64,000 nt of DNA, taken from the NCBI RefSeq assembly GCF_002205895.1, contig NZ_NJDE01000003.1, positions 1-64,000 on the forward strand, read 5' to 3'. The notes under the pieces are model-generated. The model saw only the letters and a list, made by a program, of their open reading frames with translations, was not told the DNA's origin and ran no database searches. Of this stretch, positions 18,671 through 26,380 are shown piece by piece. Position 1 is the first letter of the stretch. Each line of letters opens with the position of its first letter. The DNA comes from Saccharibacillus sp. O23. GTDB taxonomy: Bacteria; Bacillota; Bacilli; Paenibacillales; Paenibacillaceae. The position numbers and the translations under genes are program-made.

Positions 18671-20329
18671 ATGAACAAGTTCAGCAATTTCGGCAAAATC
18701 GCGCTGGCGGTCCTGCTCGCTGCCGGCACCGCCGCGTGCGGAAGCTCCGACGGCGACACCGCGGCCAATGCCCCCGATCCGGAAGGCAAACAGGAAGCGC
18801 AAGGGTATACTTACGGCGCGGGCAAGACGTTCCGTTCCGACGAGCCGGTGACTTACTCCATGATGTTCAGCGACAACGAAGCGTATCCGTATCAAGCGGA
18901 TTGGCCGTTCTGGTCTTCGCTCAAAGAAAAAACCAACGTCTCGTTCGATCTGTCGATCACGGCGCGCGCGGAATACGAAAATCAGAAAGCGCTCGTCATC
19001 AACTCCGGCGACGCTCCGTACATCATTCCGAAAACGTACGACGAAAGCGCGTTCGTCGCCGGCGGCCAGATCGTGCCGATCAGCGAATGGACGCAGTACA
19101 TGCCGAACTACACGGAAGCCGTGGAGAAATGGGGCATGACCGACGATTTGAAAGCCAAACTGCGCGAAGACGGCAAATATTACGTGCTTCCGGGCATGTG
19201 GGAATCCGCGGGCGGCGGTTATTCGTACGTGATCCGCAAAGACGTGTTCGAAGCGGCCGGCGTCGACGTCGAAGCGTTGGAAAGCAAATGGACCTACGAA
19301 GATTTCTACGAAGCGCTCAAAAAAGTGAAAGCGTATACAGGAGCGGATTATGTCTGGTCCGATCAGTACGAAGGCGACTCCACGCTCGGGATCACCGGCG
19401 TCGCTTACGGCGTCACCGGCGGTTGGGGACTGGCGAACGGCGTGAAATTCGACGAAGACAAAAAAGAATTCTATTTCGCCGACTCCACGCCGGAATTCAA
19501 AGAGTATCTGACTTATCTCAACAAATTGGTCAAAGACGGCCTGCTCGATCCGGAATCGTTTACCCAAGACGACGAATCGGCGCGCGCCAAATTCTATAAG
19601 GGCGAAACGTTCGTCATCAACGGCAACTACCAGACGCTGGCCGATTCCATGAGCAAAATGCAGGACAAGAACAGCGAATTGTACATGGTCGTGCAGCCGG
19701 GCGGACCGGAAGGCCTGCTTCAGATCGAAAACTCGCGTCTGGAGAACGGCATCATGATCAGTCAGAACGCGCTCAAAGAACTCGGCAAAGAAGACTTTAT
19801 CAAAATGCTCCGCTTCATCGACTGGCTCTGGTATTCGGACGAAGGCCAGACCTTCGCTCTATGGGGTAACGAAGGCGAGACCTATACCCGCGACGACAGC
19901 GGCAAGATCGTGCTGAATCCGGACATCACGTATAACGGCCTCAACGCCGATACCGGCACCAAGAAACTGAACGTCGATCTCGGTTACGCCGGCGGCGTGT
20001 TCGCTTACGGCGGTTCGGACGAACTGCGTTTCTCCAAGATGACCGAAGGCGAGCAGGATTATATGGAACGGATCAAGAAATACCGCGAGCCTAGACCGAT
20101 CCAACCGCCGATCATGGCGACGACGGACGAAGCGGAAGAAATGAACCTGATTTCCAAACCGCTGATGGACTACGTGGATACGATGACGCTCAAGTTCATT
20201 ACCGGGCAGGAAGACTTGAACGCCGGTTGGGATGCGTACGTCGCGCAAGTTCAAGCCAACGGCGCGGACCGTTATATCCAGACGGCGAACGAAATCTTCA
20301 ATCGCACCAAAGAAACGCTGGGTTATTAA
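18671..20329 (+). CDS. Extracellular solute-binding lipoprotein, LplA type
   Basis: A 552-residue substrate-binding protein for the adjacent permeases. It has a lipoprotein signal peptide ending in a slightly unusual lipobox (GTAAC, Cys about residue 23), an acidic linker, and the two-lobed fold of family 1 sugar-binding proteins. Length and gene order match LplA proteins of Paenibacillus aldouronate clusters. The likely ligand is a methylglucuronic-acid-substituted xylo-oligosaccharide. A GGGAGG site precedes the ATG. It is the last gene before a terminator at 20343-20377. Confidence 0.92.
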   Translation: MNKFSNFGKIALAVLLAAGTAACGSSDGDTAANAPDPEGKQEAQGYTYGAGKTFRSDEPVTYSMMFSDNEAYPYQADWPFWSSLKEKTNVSFDLSITARAEYENQKALVINSGDAPYIIPKTYDESAFVAGGQIVPISEWTQYMPNYTEAVEKWGMTDDLKAKLREDGKYYVLPGMWESAGGGYSYVIRKDVFEAAGVDVEALESKWTYEDFYEALKKVKAYTGADYVWSDQYEGDSTLGITGVAYGVTGGWGLANGVKFDEDKKEFYFADSTPEFKEYLTYLNKLVKDGLLDPESFTQDDESARAKFYKGETFVINGNYQTLADSMSKMQDKNSELYMVVQPGGPEGLLQIENSRLENGIMISQNALKELGKEDFIKMLRFIDWLWYSDEGQTFALWGNEGETYTRDDSGKIVLNPDITYNGLNADTGTKKLNVDLGYAGGVFAYGGSDELRFSKMTEGEQDYMERIKKYREPRPIQPPIMATTDEAEEMNLISKPLMDYVDTMTLKFITGQEDLNAGWDAYVAQVQANGADRYIQTANEIFNRTKETLGY

Positions 20330-20342
20330 AACGAGATTCACG

Positions 20343-20377
20343 CCCGGACGCCGCTCAGGCGTTCGGGACCTTTTTTT
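20343..20377 (+). terminator. Terminator of the uronate/xylan operon
   Basis: A 10-bp stem with one G-T pair (20343-20352 with 20358-20367, loop GCTCA) is followed by ACC and seven T residues. Confidence 0.85.
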
Positions 20378-20407
20378 GAAGAACGGAATCGAACAGGAGG
20401 AATGTTT

Positions 20408-21226
20408 ATGGATATTTCGCACCGCGAACCGGTCACCGTACGAACAGTGATCGATTCCCTGCTCCGCCCTCTCGCTTCTCCCCTGCCGGAGAACACCTCG
20501 GACCGGCTGCTGATCGGCGACCTCGACGCTCCGGTCACGGGTATCGTTACCGCGTTCATGCCGACGCTCTCGGTCATCGAGCGGGCGGCGGAATCGGGCG
20601 CCAATCTGGTGATCGGGCACGAAGGATTGTTTTTCTCGCATCATGAACGCAAGGAAGAGGTTCCCGAAGGACGGATCGCCGCGCTTAAACGGCAGAAGAT
20701 CGAAGCGCTCGGCATGAACGTGTTCCGTTTCCACGACGGCCTGCACCGTTATGCGCCGGACGGCGTGACCGAAGGACTGATCCGAGCGTTGGGATGGACT
20801 TCACATGTACGCGAACAGCGTCCCGAAGCGGCGCTGCTGACGCTGCCGGAAGCTTCGCTCGAAGAAATCGCGGCGGAGATCAAGCAGCGTTTGGGCCTTG
20901 CCTCTCTGCGGATCGTCGGCGATCCGGCTATGCGCTGCTCGCGAACCGGCGTGCTGGTCGGTTACCGCGGCGGCGGCGAAGCCGTCATTCCGCTGCTGGA
21001 GCGGGGCGACGCCGATCTGATCGTCTGCGGCGAAGGCCCGGAATGGGAAACGCCGGAATACGTGCGCGAAGCGAACCGGCTCGGCCGCCCTTGCGGGCTG
21101 ATCGTGCTCGGTCACGCCGAAAGCGAAGTGCCGGGCATGCAGCTTTTAGCCGAACGTCTCGCCGAGCAGTTCCCCGGCCTTCCGGTCAGCCATCTGCGGG
21201 AAAACGCGATCTTCCGGACGTTGTAG
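20408..21226 (+). CDS. Nif3-like dinuclear metal centre protein
   Basis: A 272-residue member of the Nif3/YqfO family (formerly labelled GTP cyclohydrolase I type 2). Metal-binding motifs are visible: NLVIGHEGLFF, a central HDGLHR, and a C-terminal LIVLGHAESE. Family members form ring-shaped hexamers with a two-metal site, and the function is unsettled. ATG 20408 is preferred to 20402 because AGGAGG would sit only 1-2 nt from the latter. It lies just after the operon terminator, so expression may come from readthrough or from its own weak promoter; a link to uronate metabolism is uncertain. Confidence 0.85.
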   Translation: MDISHREPVTVRTVIDSLLRPLASPLPENTSDRLLIGDLDAPVTGIVTAFMPTLSVIERAAESGANLVIGHEGLFFSHHERKEEVPEGRIAALKRQKIEALGMNVFRFHDGLHRYAPDGVTEGLIRALGWTSHVREQRPEAALLTLPEASLEEIAAEIKQRLGLASLRIVGDPAMRCSRTGVLVGYRGGGEAVIPLLERGDADLIVCGEGPEWETPEYVREANRLGRPCGLIVLGHAESEVPGMQLLAERLAEQFPGLPVSHLRENAIFRTL

Positions 21227-21282
21227 CGGCATGGGCATCTGCCCGACGTGCCGAAAGCGAAGCGAACGATTGCAAAAAAGAC

Positions 21283-21331
21283 AAAAAAATTCCGGCCCGC
21301 CTCCTTCGTGCAAGGATGGCGAAGCCGGAAT
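21283..21331 (-). terminator. Terminator of the zinc-peptidase-like gene
   Basis: Outer arms ATTCCGGC (21289-21296) and GCCGGAAT (21324-21331) enclose an imperfect inner stem, with TTTTTTT following on the minus strand. It may also stop plus-strand transcripts of the Nif3-like gene weakly. Confidence 0.7.
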
Positions 21332-21361
21332 CTTGGATGAATCGACAGCGGACGGACCGCT

Positions 21362-21841
21362 TTATGCCGTCGTGGCGGCAGACTGCGTATACTCGGCATA
21401 TTCGGGCAGAACCTCGTAATAGCTGTACAGCGATTGCCCCATGATCGTATCGAACATGGCAGGGTTCTCCATACGGATCAGGTCGTTCGCATAGCGCCAA
21501 GCATTCTCTTCCAATCGCAGCGATACGCGGGTTCGAGACAACCTGCCGCGAATCTTCATCAGACGTTCCGATAGATATTCCAATTCCGGATCGTTGGCGT
21601 GCCCGAGTTCATGCGCCAACACGACGCGCACGTATTCCTCGAAAGACTCCAACGTTCCGAACAAAAGCTTGCATTGTTCTTCGAGCACGCCGAGATAAAG
21701 CGTGATTCGACGATCATCCAGACTGTACTTGCCGCCGACCAACCGTTTACCGGGGAAAAGATTCTCCAGCACCACTTCGATTTTGCTGTTCGAACGGGTT
21801 AAAACGTCTAGGACGGTATGTTCGATAAGGGTTCTGTTCAT
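21362..21841 (-). CDS. Small ImmA/IrrE-like putative zinc metallopeptidase
   Basis: A 159-residue soluble protein with a zinc-peptidase motif H77-E78-x-x-H81 (VLAHELGHAND) and, 30 residues later, LEENAWRYANDLI, which resembles the third-ligand helix (E-x-x-A-x-x-F/Y-A) of ImmA/IrrE peptidases. ImmA cleaves phage-type repressors and IrrE acts in the DNA-damage response. No adjacent repressor gene is present, so the target is unknown. The gene is monocistronic; on its strand a TATACT -10 lies about 75 nt before the ATG, and GGAACGGGAG precedes it. The family assignment rests on motif spacing only. Confidence 0.6.
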   Translation of the reverse strand: MNRTLIEHTVLDVLTRSNSKIEVVLENLFPGKRLVGGKYSLDDRRITLYLGVLEEQCKLLFGTLESFEEYVRVVLAHELGHANDPELEYLSERLMKIRGRLSRTRVSLRLEENAWRYANDLIRMENPAMFDTIMGQSLYSYYEVLPEYAEYTQSAATTA

Positions 21842-22041
21842 GCGGCTGCTCCCGTTCCTTTTTTTACTCTAAATATCGGCATAAGCTCCCTTTTTTTATA
21901 GGGAAGACGAAGAATAGTATACCGCTAATCAGAGAAAATGGAAACAAACAATAATTTTACCCGCTTTCTAACTTTTTGAAACAACTTACCAAGTACGATA
22001 CGCAAAAAAATCATCTGTTTCTTTTCTTGGCGGTCGTTCGC

Positions 22042-22070
22042 TTGGAAAATCCGATCCGGTCCGTTACACT
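22042..22070 (+). promoter_or_regulatory. Sigma-A promoter of the YoxD-like gene
   Basis: TTGGAA (22042-22047) and TACACT (22065-22070) are separated by 17 nt, about 40 nt before the GTG start. Confidence 0.6.
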
Positions 22071-22111
22071 TTTCAAGGAGAGATTTTTTATTCCTAAGGA
22101 GGATACGAATC

Positions 22112-22840
22112 GTGGCTATGCTAGAACTTAAGAATCAGACGGCCGTCATTACCGGAGCAGGCAAAGGCATCGGCCGGGCCGCTGCCGAAGCGTTGGCTGC
22201 CGAAGGCGTGCATCTGGGCCTGATCGCCCGGACGGCTTCCGATCTGGACGCGCTCGCCGGCGAACTGAAAGAGAAATACGGGGTCAACGTCTTCACGGCA
22301 GCGGCGGACGTGTCCGTTCGCGCCGATATCGAAGCGGCGGTCAACTCGCTGCATGATCAGCTCGGCGCGATCGATATCTTGATCAACAATGCGGGGATCG
22401 CGACGTTCGGCAAACTGGCGGAGATGGACCCGGAAGAGTGGGAACGCATCATTCGCGTCAATCTGATGGGCGCTTATTATACGACTCGCGCCGCGCTTCC
22501 GTTCATGTTGGAGCAGAACAGCGGCAGCATCCTGAACGTCGCTTCGACCGCGGGCGAACGCGGCTTCGCGACGGGTTCGGCGTACTGCGCGTCCAAAGCG
22601 GCGCTGATCAGCCTGAGCGAATCGCTGATGCAGGAAGTCCGCAAATCGAACATCCGCGTGACCGCGCTGACTCCGAGCACCGTCAACACCGAACTGGCCT
22701 CCAGCAACAACCTGCCGATCGGCGACGAAGACCGCATGATGCAGCCGGAAGACGTAGCCGATCTCGCGATCGCGACCTTGAAGCTGCCTGCGCGCGTATT
22801 CGTGAAATCCGCCGGCATCTGGACGACGAACCCGCAGTAA
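22112..22840 (+). CDS. yoxD: Short-chain dehydrogenase/reductase, YoxD/FabG-like
   Basis: A 242-residue classical SDR. The NADP-binding motif TGAGKGIGRA (about residues 15-24), NNAG (about 89-92), catalytic Ser of the VASTAG segment and Y-x-x-x-K (SAYCASK) are all present. The C-terminal MQPEDVADL and VKSAGIWTTNPQ closely resemble B. subtilis YoxD, annotated as a 3-oxoacyl-ACP reductase of uncertain substrate. The GTG at 22112 lies 8 nt after AAGGAGG. It stands alone, with strong terminators behind it. Confidence 0.85.
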   Translation: MAMLELKNQTAVITGAGKGIGRAAAEALAAEGVHLGLIARTASDLDALAGELKEKYGVNVFTAAADVSVRADIEAAVNSLHDQLGAIDILINNAGIATFGKLAEMDPEEWERIIRVNLMGAYYTTRAALPFMLEQNSGSILNVASTAGERGFATGSAYCASKAALISLSESLMQEVRKSNIRVTALTPSTVNTELASSNNLPIGDEDRMMQPEDVADLAIATLKLPARVFVKSAGIWTTNPQ

Positions 22841-22858
22841 GTCCGCTGCGCGCACGGC

Positions 22859-22900
22859 GAAAAGGCTTCGGATTCGCTTAACGAATATTCGAAGCTTTCT
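22859..22900 (+). terminator. First hairpin after the YoxD-like gene
   Basis: An imperfect stem AAAGGCTTCG...CGAAGCTTT with inner ATTCG/CGAAT lies directly after the stop and is followed by a loosely T-rich stretch. It is a weaker companion of the terminator at 22913. Confidence 0.45.
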
Positions 22901-22912
22901 CGTTTCGCTTTT

Positions 22913-22950
22913 AAGAGCTTTTTGCCCGATCGGCAAAAAGCTCTTTTTTT
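22913..22950 (+). terminator. Strong terminator after the YoxD-like gene
   Basis: A 14-bp perfect stem (22913-22926 with 22932-22945) ends in a T tract running to 22950, touching the stop codon of the convergent nos gene. Confidence 0.88.
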
Positions 22951-24217
22951 AATGGAAAGGACAGCCGCTCGGCGCTCCGGCCGCGCCGCTATGCGCCGAA
23001 CGGCCGCGAAGCGTTTCGCGCGTTTCCGGCTGTTCGCGCGGTTCGCCGGCCGCTGCCGCGGATTCTTCGCTTTTGGCTCCGGTCACCGGACAAACGCCTG
23101 CCGTAGAAGCGGAGACCGCTGCGGCGCCGTAAGGCTTTTTCCCGTAGAAAAAGTTCGGCTTCACGATCGTATTGTCATAGCGCTTGTGGAACACATGCGT
23201 AGTCGCGGGCGACATCGGCGGAATCAGCCAAGCCCAGTTGCCTGTCACGTCGCGGCCCGCTTCTTTCTCGCGACGCTCGAACGTCTCGAACTGCGCGGCC
23301 GCCGTATGGTGGTCGATCATGCTCACGCCCGCTGCCCGATACGATTCCAATACCGCGACGTTCAGTTCGACCAGCGCCCGATCCTGCCAGAGCGTGCTGC
23401 GGCGGCTGCGGTCGAGTCCCATCAGATCCGCGACGGCGGGCAGCTTATCGTAACGTCCTTCGTCCGCGAAATTGCGCGCCCCGATCTCGGTTCCCATATA
23501 CCAACCGTTGAAAGGCGCGCCTCCGTAGCGAATGCCCCCGATCTCCAACCTCATGCCGGAAACGGCCGGAACGGCGTACCAGCGCAGGCCGAGTTCGTCG
23601 AAACCCGGCAGGCCCGCATGGCGTATCTCCACTTCCAGCACCTTTTCGCGCGGCAGTTCGAACCACTTGGGCGCTCCCCCGTCAAGCTGGATCACCAGCG
23701 GCAGCACGTCGTAATCGGTCCGCTCGCCTCGCCAACCGAGTCTTTCGCAGACCTGCGTGAATTCCAGCGAAGCCGGATCGCCGATTCGTTCGCCGTCTTC
23801 GCCTCCGTAACCGGCATAGCGGATCAACTGCTCGTTCCAGACGCGCGCGCCCGGACGTTCGCCGCGTTCCGGCTTCAGAATCGTGATCGTCGGACGGATC
23901 CTTCCGCCGTTCGTCGCGTAATCCAGATGCTCGATCAGCGCTTCGGCGATCTCTTCTTCGGTCCCGGCTTCTCGCTTATCGATGACGTGCAGGCTGTCCC
24001 ACGGCAGGCGTCCGATGCAGCGATTGCTGTTGCGCCAAGCCATACGCGCTCCGTGCCGAAGTTCGTCGTAGGTATGGGTATACGTTCCGCTTGCTTCGAT
24101 CTCCCGAACGATCTCTTTCAGTCGCAGCTCGGCCTCTTCTTCCGTACGTTCCAATTCCGCATAACACCGACGTATAAATAGTTCCGCTTCCGCAAGCAGA
24201 ATCGAACGATCGTCCAT
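22949..24217 (-). CDS. nos: Bacterial nitric oxide synthase oxygenase with Cys-Pro tail
   Basis: A 422-residue haem enzyme that makes NO and citrulline from arginine, using reduced pterin and external reductases. The haem-ligand Cys is C67 in [13 protein letters not shown], and the arginine-site segment [11 protein letters not shown] is intact. The core ends near PNFFYG, where Bacillus NOS (about 363 residues) stops; here about 55 further residues, Ala/Glu/Gly-rich, carry two Cys-Pro motifs (GVCPVTG and terminal GCPFH). ATG 24217 is favoured because GGAG lies 9 nt upstream; a GTG at 24226 is too close to that site. Bacterial NO protects against oxidative stress and antibiotics; the neighbouring dps gene fits that theme. 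Confidence 0.93.
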   Translation of the reverse strand: MDDRSILLAEAELFIRRCYAELERTEEEAELRLKEIVREIEASGTYTHTYDELRHGARMAWRNSNRCIGRLPWDSLHVIDKREAGTEEEIAEALIEHLDYATNGGRIRPTITILKPERGERPGARVWNEQLIRYAGYGGEDGERIGDPASLEFTQVCERLGWRGERTDYDVLPLVIQLDGGAPKWFELPREKVLEVEIRHAGLPGFDELGLRWYAVPAVSGMRLEIGGIRYGGAPFNGWYMGTEIGARNFADEGRYDKLPAVADLMGLDRSRRSTLWQDRALVELNVAVLESYRAAGVSMIDHHTAAAQFETFERREKEAGRDVTGNWAWLIPPMSPATTHVFHKRYDNTIVKPNFFYGKKPYGAAAVSASTAGVCPVTGAKSEESAAAAGEPREQPETRETLRGRSAHSGAAGAPSGCPFH

Positions 24218-24345
24218 ACCTCTCACACTCCGTCATGTAAATGATCTGAATCACATCTATCTGTATCATAAGGCAGTAAGGTAAAAAATAAGCAGATCAT
24301 TCGGGGCGATTTGGTGTCGAAAAGGCGGGTAGATGACTTCACGTC

Positions 24346-24389
24346 AAAAACCGGTCCGGAAGCTGCATACGCAGACGTTCCGAAACCGG
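24346..24389 (-). terminator. Terminator of dps
   Basis: On the minus strand CCGGTTTCGGAA (24378-24389) pairs imperfectly with TTCCGGACCGG (24351-24361) around an inner CTGC/GCAG hairpin, followed by TTTTTGA. Confidence 0.7.
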
Positions 24390-24465
24390 CTTGATCTTCG
24401 TTATTCATGTTCGCTAATGCACGCGTTCCGTTCGACGCAGCCGAGCGGCCCTGCCGAAGCGGGTC

Positions 24466-24939
24466 TTAGCGGCCCAAGTAAGCTTCCAGCATCCAAGCGT
24501 CTTTGTCTACGGCGCTCTTGATGCCGATCAGCAGGTCTTCCGTCGCTTTGTCGTTCAGGGAACCGGCGATCTCGATCGCTTCTTCCAGTTCGGCCGCTTC
24601 GGCGCGGAAATCGCGAACGAGGATCTCGACCATTTCTTCGGCCGTTTCTCCGCCTCGGGCTTCGGCCACGCTCGTCAGTTCCAACTGTTCGCGCAGCGTC
24701 GCCGCCGGGGCTCCGCCGATCGTCAGCAGGCGTTCGGCGATCTCGTCCATGCGCGCGGTCGCCGCATCGTAGAACTCTTCGAATTTCGCGTGCAGCGTGA
24801 AGAAATGCGTGCCTTTCACGTACCAGTGGAAGTTATGCAGTTTCGTATAAAGGACCGACCAGTCGGCGACTTGTTTGTTCAGCGCGCGATGCAGTTCCGC
24901 GGAGGCATTGACATTCACGTTCGTTTTTACGGTTTCCAT
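24466..24939 (-). CDS. dps: Dps-family ferritin-like DNA-protection protein
   Basis: A 157-residue four-helix protein of the Dps/MrgA type. The ferroxidase ligands are recognisable: HNFHWYVKG (about residues 35-43) and the FEEFYDAATARMDEIAERLL helix, which together form the inter-subunit iron site. Dodecamers oxidise iron with hydrogen peroxide and shield DNA. AAAAGGAG lies 9 nt before the ATG. A PerR/Fur-like inverted repeat overlaps the predicted transcription start, suggesting peroxide control. Confidence 0.93.
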   Translation of the reverse strand: METVKTNVNVNASAELHRALNKQVADWSVLYTKLHNFHWYVKGTHFFTLHAKFEEFYDAATARMDEIAERLLTIGGAPAATLREQLELTSVAEARGGETAEEMVEILVRDFRAEAAELEEAIEIAGSLNDKATEDLLIGIKSAVDKDAWMLEAYLGR

Positions 24940-24965
24940 AGATAAATACGCTCCTTTTATTTAAA

Positions 24966-24998
24966 TTTAGACTTATTCTAAATCTTATTTAAATTATA
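24966..24998 (-). promoter_or_regulatory. dps promoter with PerR/Fur-like box
   Basis: On the minus strand a perfect TATAAT -10 (24993-24998) is followed by the inverted repeat TTTAGA-N5-TCTAAA (24966-24982), close to the PerR-box pattern TTAnAATnATTnTAA. No good -35 is seen. The placement at about +3 to +20 fits a repressor. Confidence 0.6.
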
Positions 24999-25084
24999 GC
25001 ACCCTTTGCGGGAAAAAGCGAGGGTTTGCGGAAAGTTTTTTACCGAGCAGCCGAGCGCGCCGCGTGATCCGAACAAGGCGCAAA

Positions 25085-25119
25085 AAAAGCGCGCGACCTC
25101 TAAGAGGTCGCGCGCTTTT
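25085..25119. terminator. Perfect bidirectional terminator
   Basis: A 16-bp perfect stem (25085-25100 with 25104-25119) with flanking A and T tracts lies between the nucleoside hydrolase 3' repeats and the dps promoter. On the minus strand it would end nucleoside hydrolase transcripts. Confidence 0.85.
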
Positions 25120-25152
25120 CGGATGAATTCGGTTTGGTGCAGAGTGCGCAAA

Positions 25153-25284
25153 GCGCGAGCACTGAACGTTTAACGACGTTCAGGTATCGACTTGCACGGC
25201 AAGGCGCAAGCACGGAACGTTTAACGACGTTCAGGTATCGACTTGCACGGCAAGGCGCGAGCACGGAACGTCTATTTACGTTCC
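25153..25284. repeat. 51-bp tandem repeat with internal hairpins
   Basis: Two near-identical 51-bp units (25153-25203, 25204-25254) and a partial third (25255-25284) lie head to tail. Each holds GAACGT...ACGTTC arms able to form a hairpin; in the third unit the arms are GGAACGT/ACGTTCC and enclose the stop codon of the nucleoside hydrolase gene. Confidence 0.85.
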
Positions 25285-26222
25285 GGCGCGGCCCCTCTCG
25301 CCAACTCCGTGATATAGTCGAAGAATCCGGCTCCGTCCACGTCGTACACGAGCTGAACCGGGCGGCCTTCCGCCGTTTCGACCGTGCGGCCTTGGCTCGG
25401 TCCGTCCGGGATCACGATCGCGTTTACCGTGCGGCGTTCGACCAGTTCCGGTTTGCCCAGCGAAGCGGTCGTCAGCACGTCCCACAGATAATACGTCGAG
25501 TTCGTCTCCATGTAGACGAGCGGCGGACAGAACGCGTAGGATTGGCCCAAGAAATCGATGCCTTCGAAACGGCGCTCCGAAGCCCAACGATTGCGCACCG
25601 CCAAAGTCAGCGGCACTTTGTTCGTGCTCTCCAGCGCGACCAGATCGATCTCGATGCCGCTGCGGAATACGCGATCCGCGGCTTCCGGGTCCCAGAAGAC
25701 GTTCCATTCGGCCGTGCCGTCATGTTCCGGTTCCTGCACGTTGCCCGCTTGGAACGTTCCGCCCATCCAGAACAGGCGCGAGATCTTCTCTTCGATCTCC
25801 GGCGCTTCGTCCAGCGCGCGCGCCAGATCGGTCAGCGGACCGGTGAACAGAAGCGTCGTCTGTCCTTCCGTCTTCTTGACCGTTTCGATCAGGTGCCGAT
25901 GCGCCGGAAGCGGCGACAACGGAGCTTCCATCTTGCCGGATTCGTTCAGGATCGGCAGCGCGTCCACGAAGAACGAATGCATGCGCCATTCGGCCGGGAA
26001 CGGATTTTTGCCGCGCGAGTTCGACTTGGCGACCTCGACGGTTTTTCCTTTTCCGAAACGGTCGATAATCTTGCGGCTGGCGTCGGTCGCCGGCTCCAGA
26101 TAACCGTCCGCCGGAATCACCGATACGCCGGTGACCTCCACGTCTTCCATTTGCAGCAGCAGGAACAGCGAGACCAGATCGTCCACTCCGCCGTCATGAT
26201 TGAAATATACCGGTGTTTTCAA
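25272..26222 (-). CDS. Nucleoside hydrolase (IunH family)
   Basis: A 316-residue enzyme that hydrolyses the N-glycosidic bond of nucleosides. The N-terminal calcium-binding motif, usually DxDxxxDD, is here N8-H-D10-G-G-V-D14-D15, so the first Asp is Asn, a change seen in some divergent members. FTGPLTDLARAL and the central WMGGTFQ segment are typical. TTG 26222 is chosen because AAGGAG lies 8 nt upstream; a GTG at 26231 in the same frame abuts the ribosome binding site. The sugar-base preference is unknown. The 3' end merges into the tandem repeats at 25153. Confidence 0.82.
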   Translation of the reverse strand: MKTPVYFNHDGGVDDLVSLFLLLQMEDVEVTGVSVIPADGYLEPATDASRKIIDRFGKGKTVEVAKSNSRGKNPFPAEWRMHSFFVDALPILNESGKMEAPLSPLPAHRHLIETVKKTEGQTTLLFTGPLTDLARALDEAPEIEEKISRLFWMGGTFQAGNVQEPEHDGTAEWNVFWDPEAADRVFRSGIEIDLVALESTNKVPLTLAVRNRWASERRFEGIDFLGQSYAFCPPLVYMETNSTYYLWDVLTTASLGKPELVERRTVNAIVIPDGPSQGRTVETAEGRPVQLVYDVDGAGFFDYITELARGAAPERK

Positions 26223-26234
26223 ACGTTCCACTCC

Positions 26235-26319
26235 TTACATACCCGTCAGTTAAGCCTCATTTTCGCTCATCGTTACGTCACTTGCTTTACCGTTGCATTT
26301 ATATGTTACATACCCGTCA
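26235..26319 (-). promoter_or_regulatory. Direct repeats upstream of the nucleoside hydrolase gene
   Basis: The 14-bp sequence TGACGGGTATGTAA (minus strand) occurs exactly twice, at 26306-26319 and 26235-26248, 71 bp apart. The second copy touches the ribosome binding site. They may be operators for an unknown regulator; no clear -35/-10 pair was found. Confidence 0.45.
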
Positions 26320-26380
26320 CAACACTATTCATTATGCCCGGTTCGGCTCGCGCAGTAAAGATACTTTCGAAAACAAGCTT

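Noticed and set aside
25153..25284. Possible CRISPR array
   Set aside because: The units are contiguous 51-bp tandem repeats without unique spacers and no cas genes are nearby.
26223..26231. GTG 26231 as start of the nucleoside hydrolase
   Set aside because: The AAGGA motif directly abuts it, leaving no spacing; TTG 26222 has ideal spacing and keeps the family N-terminus.
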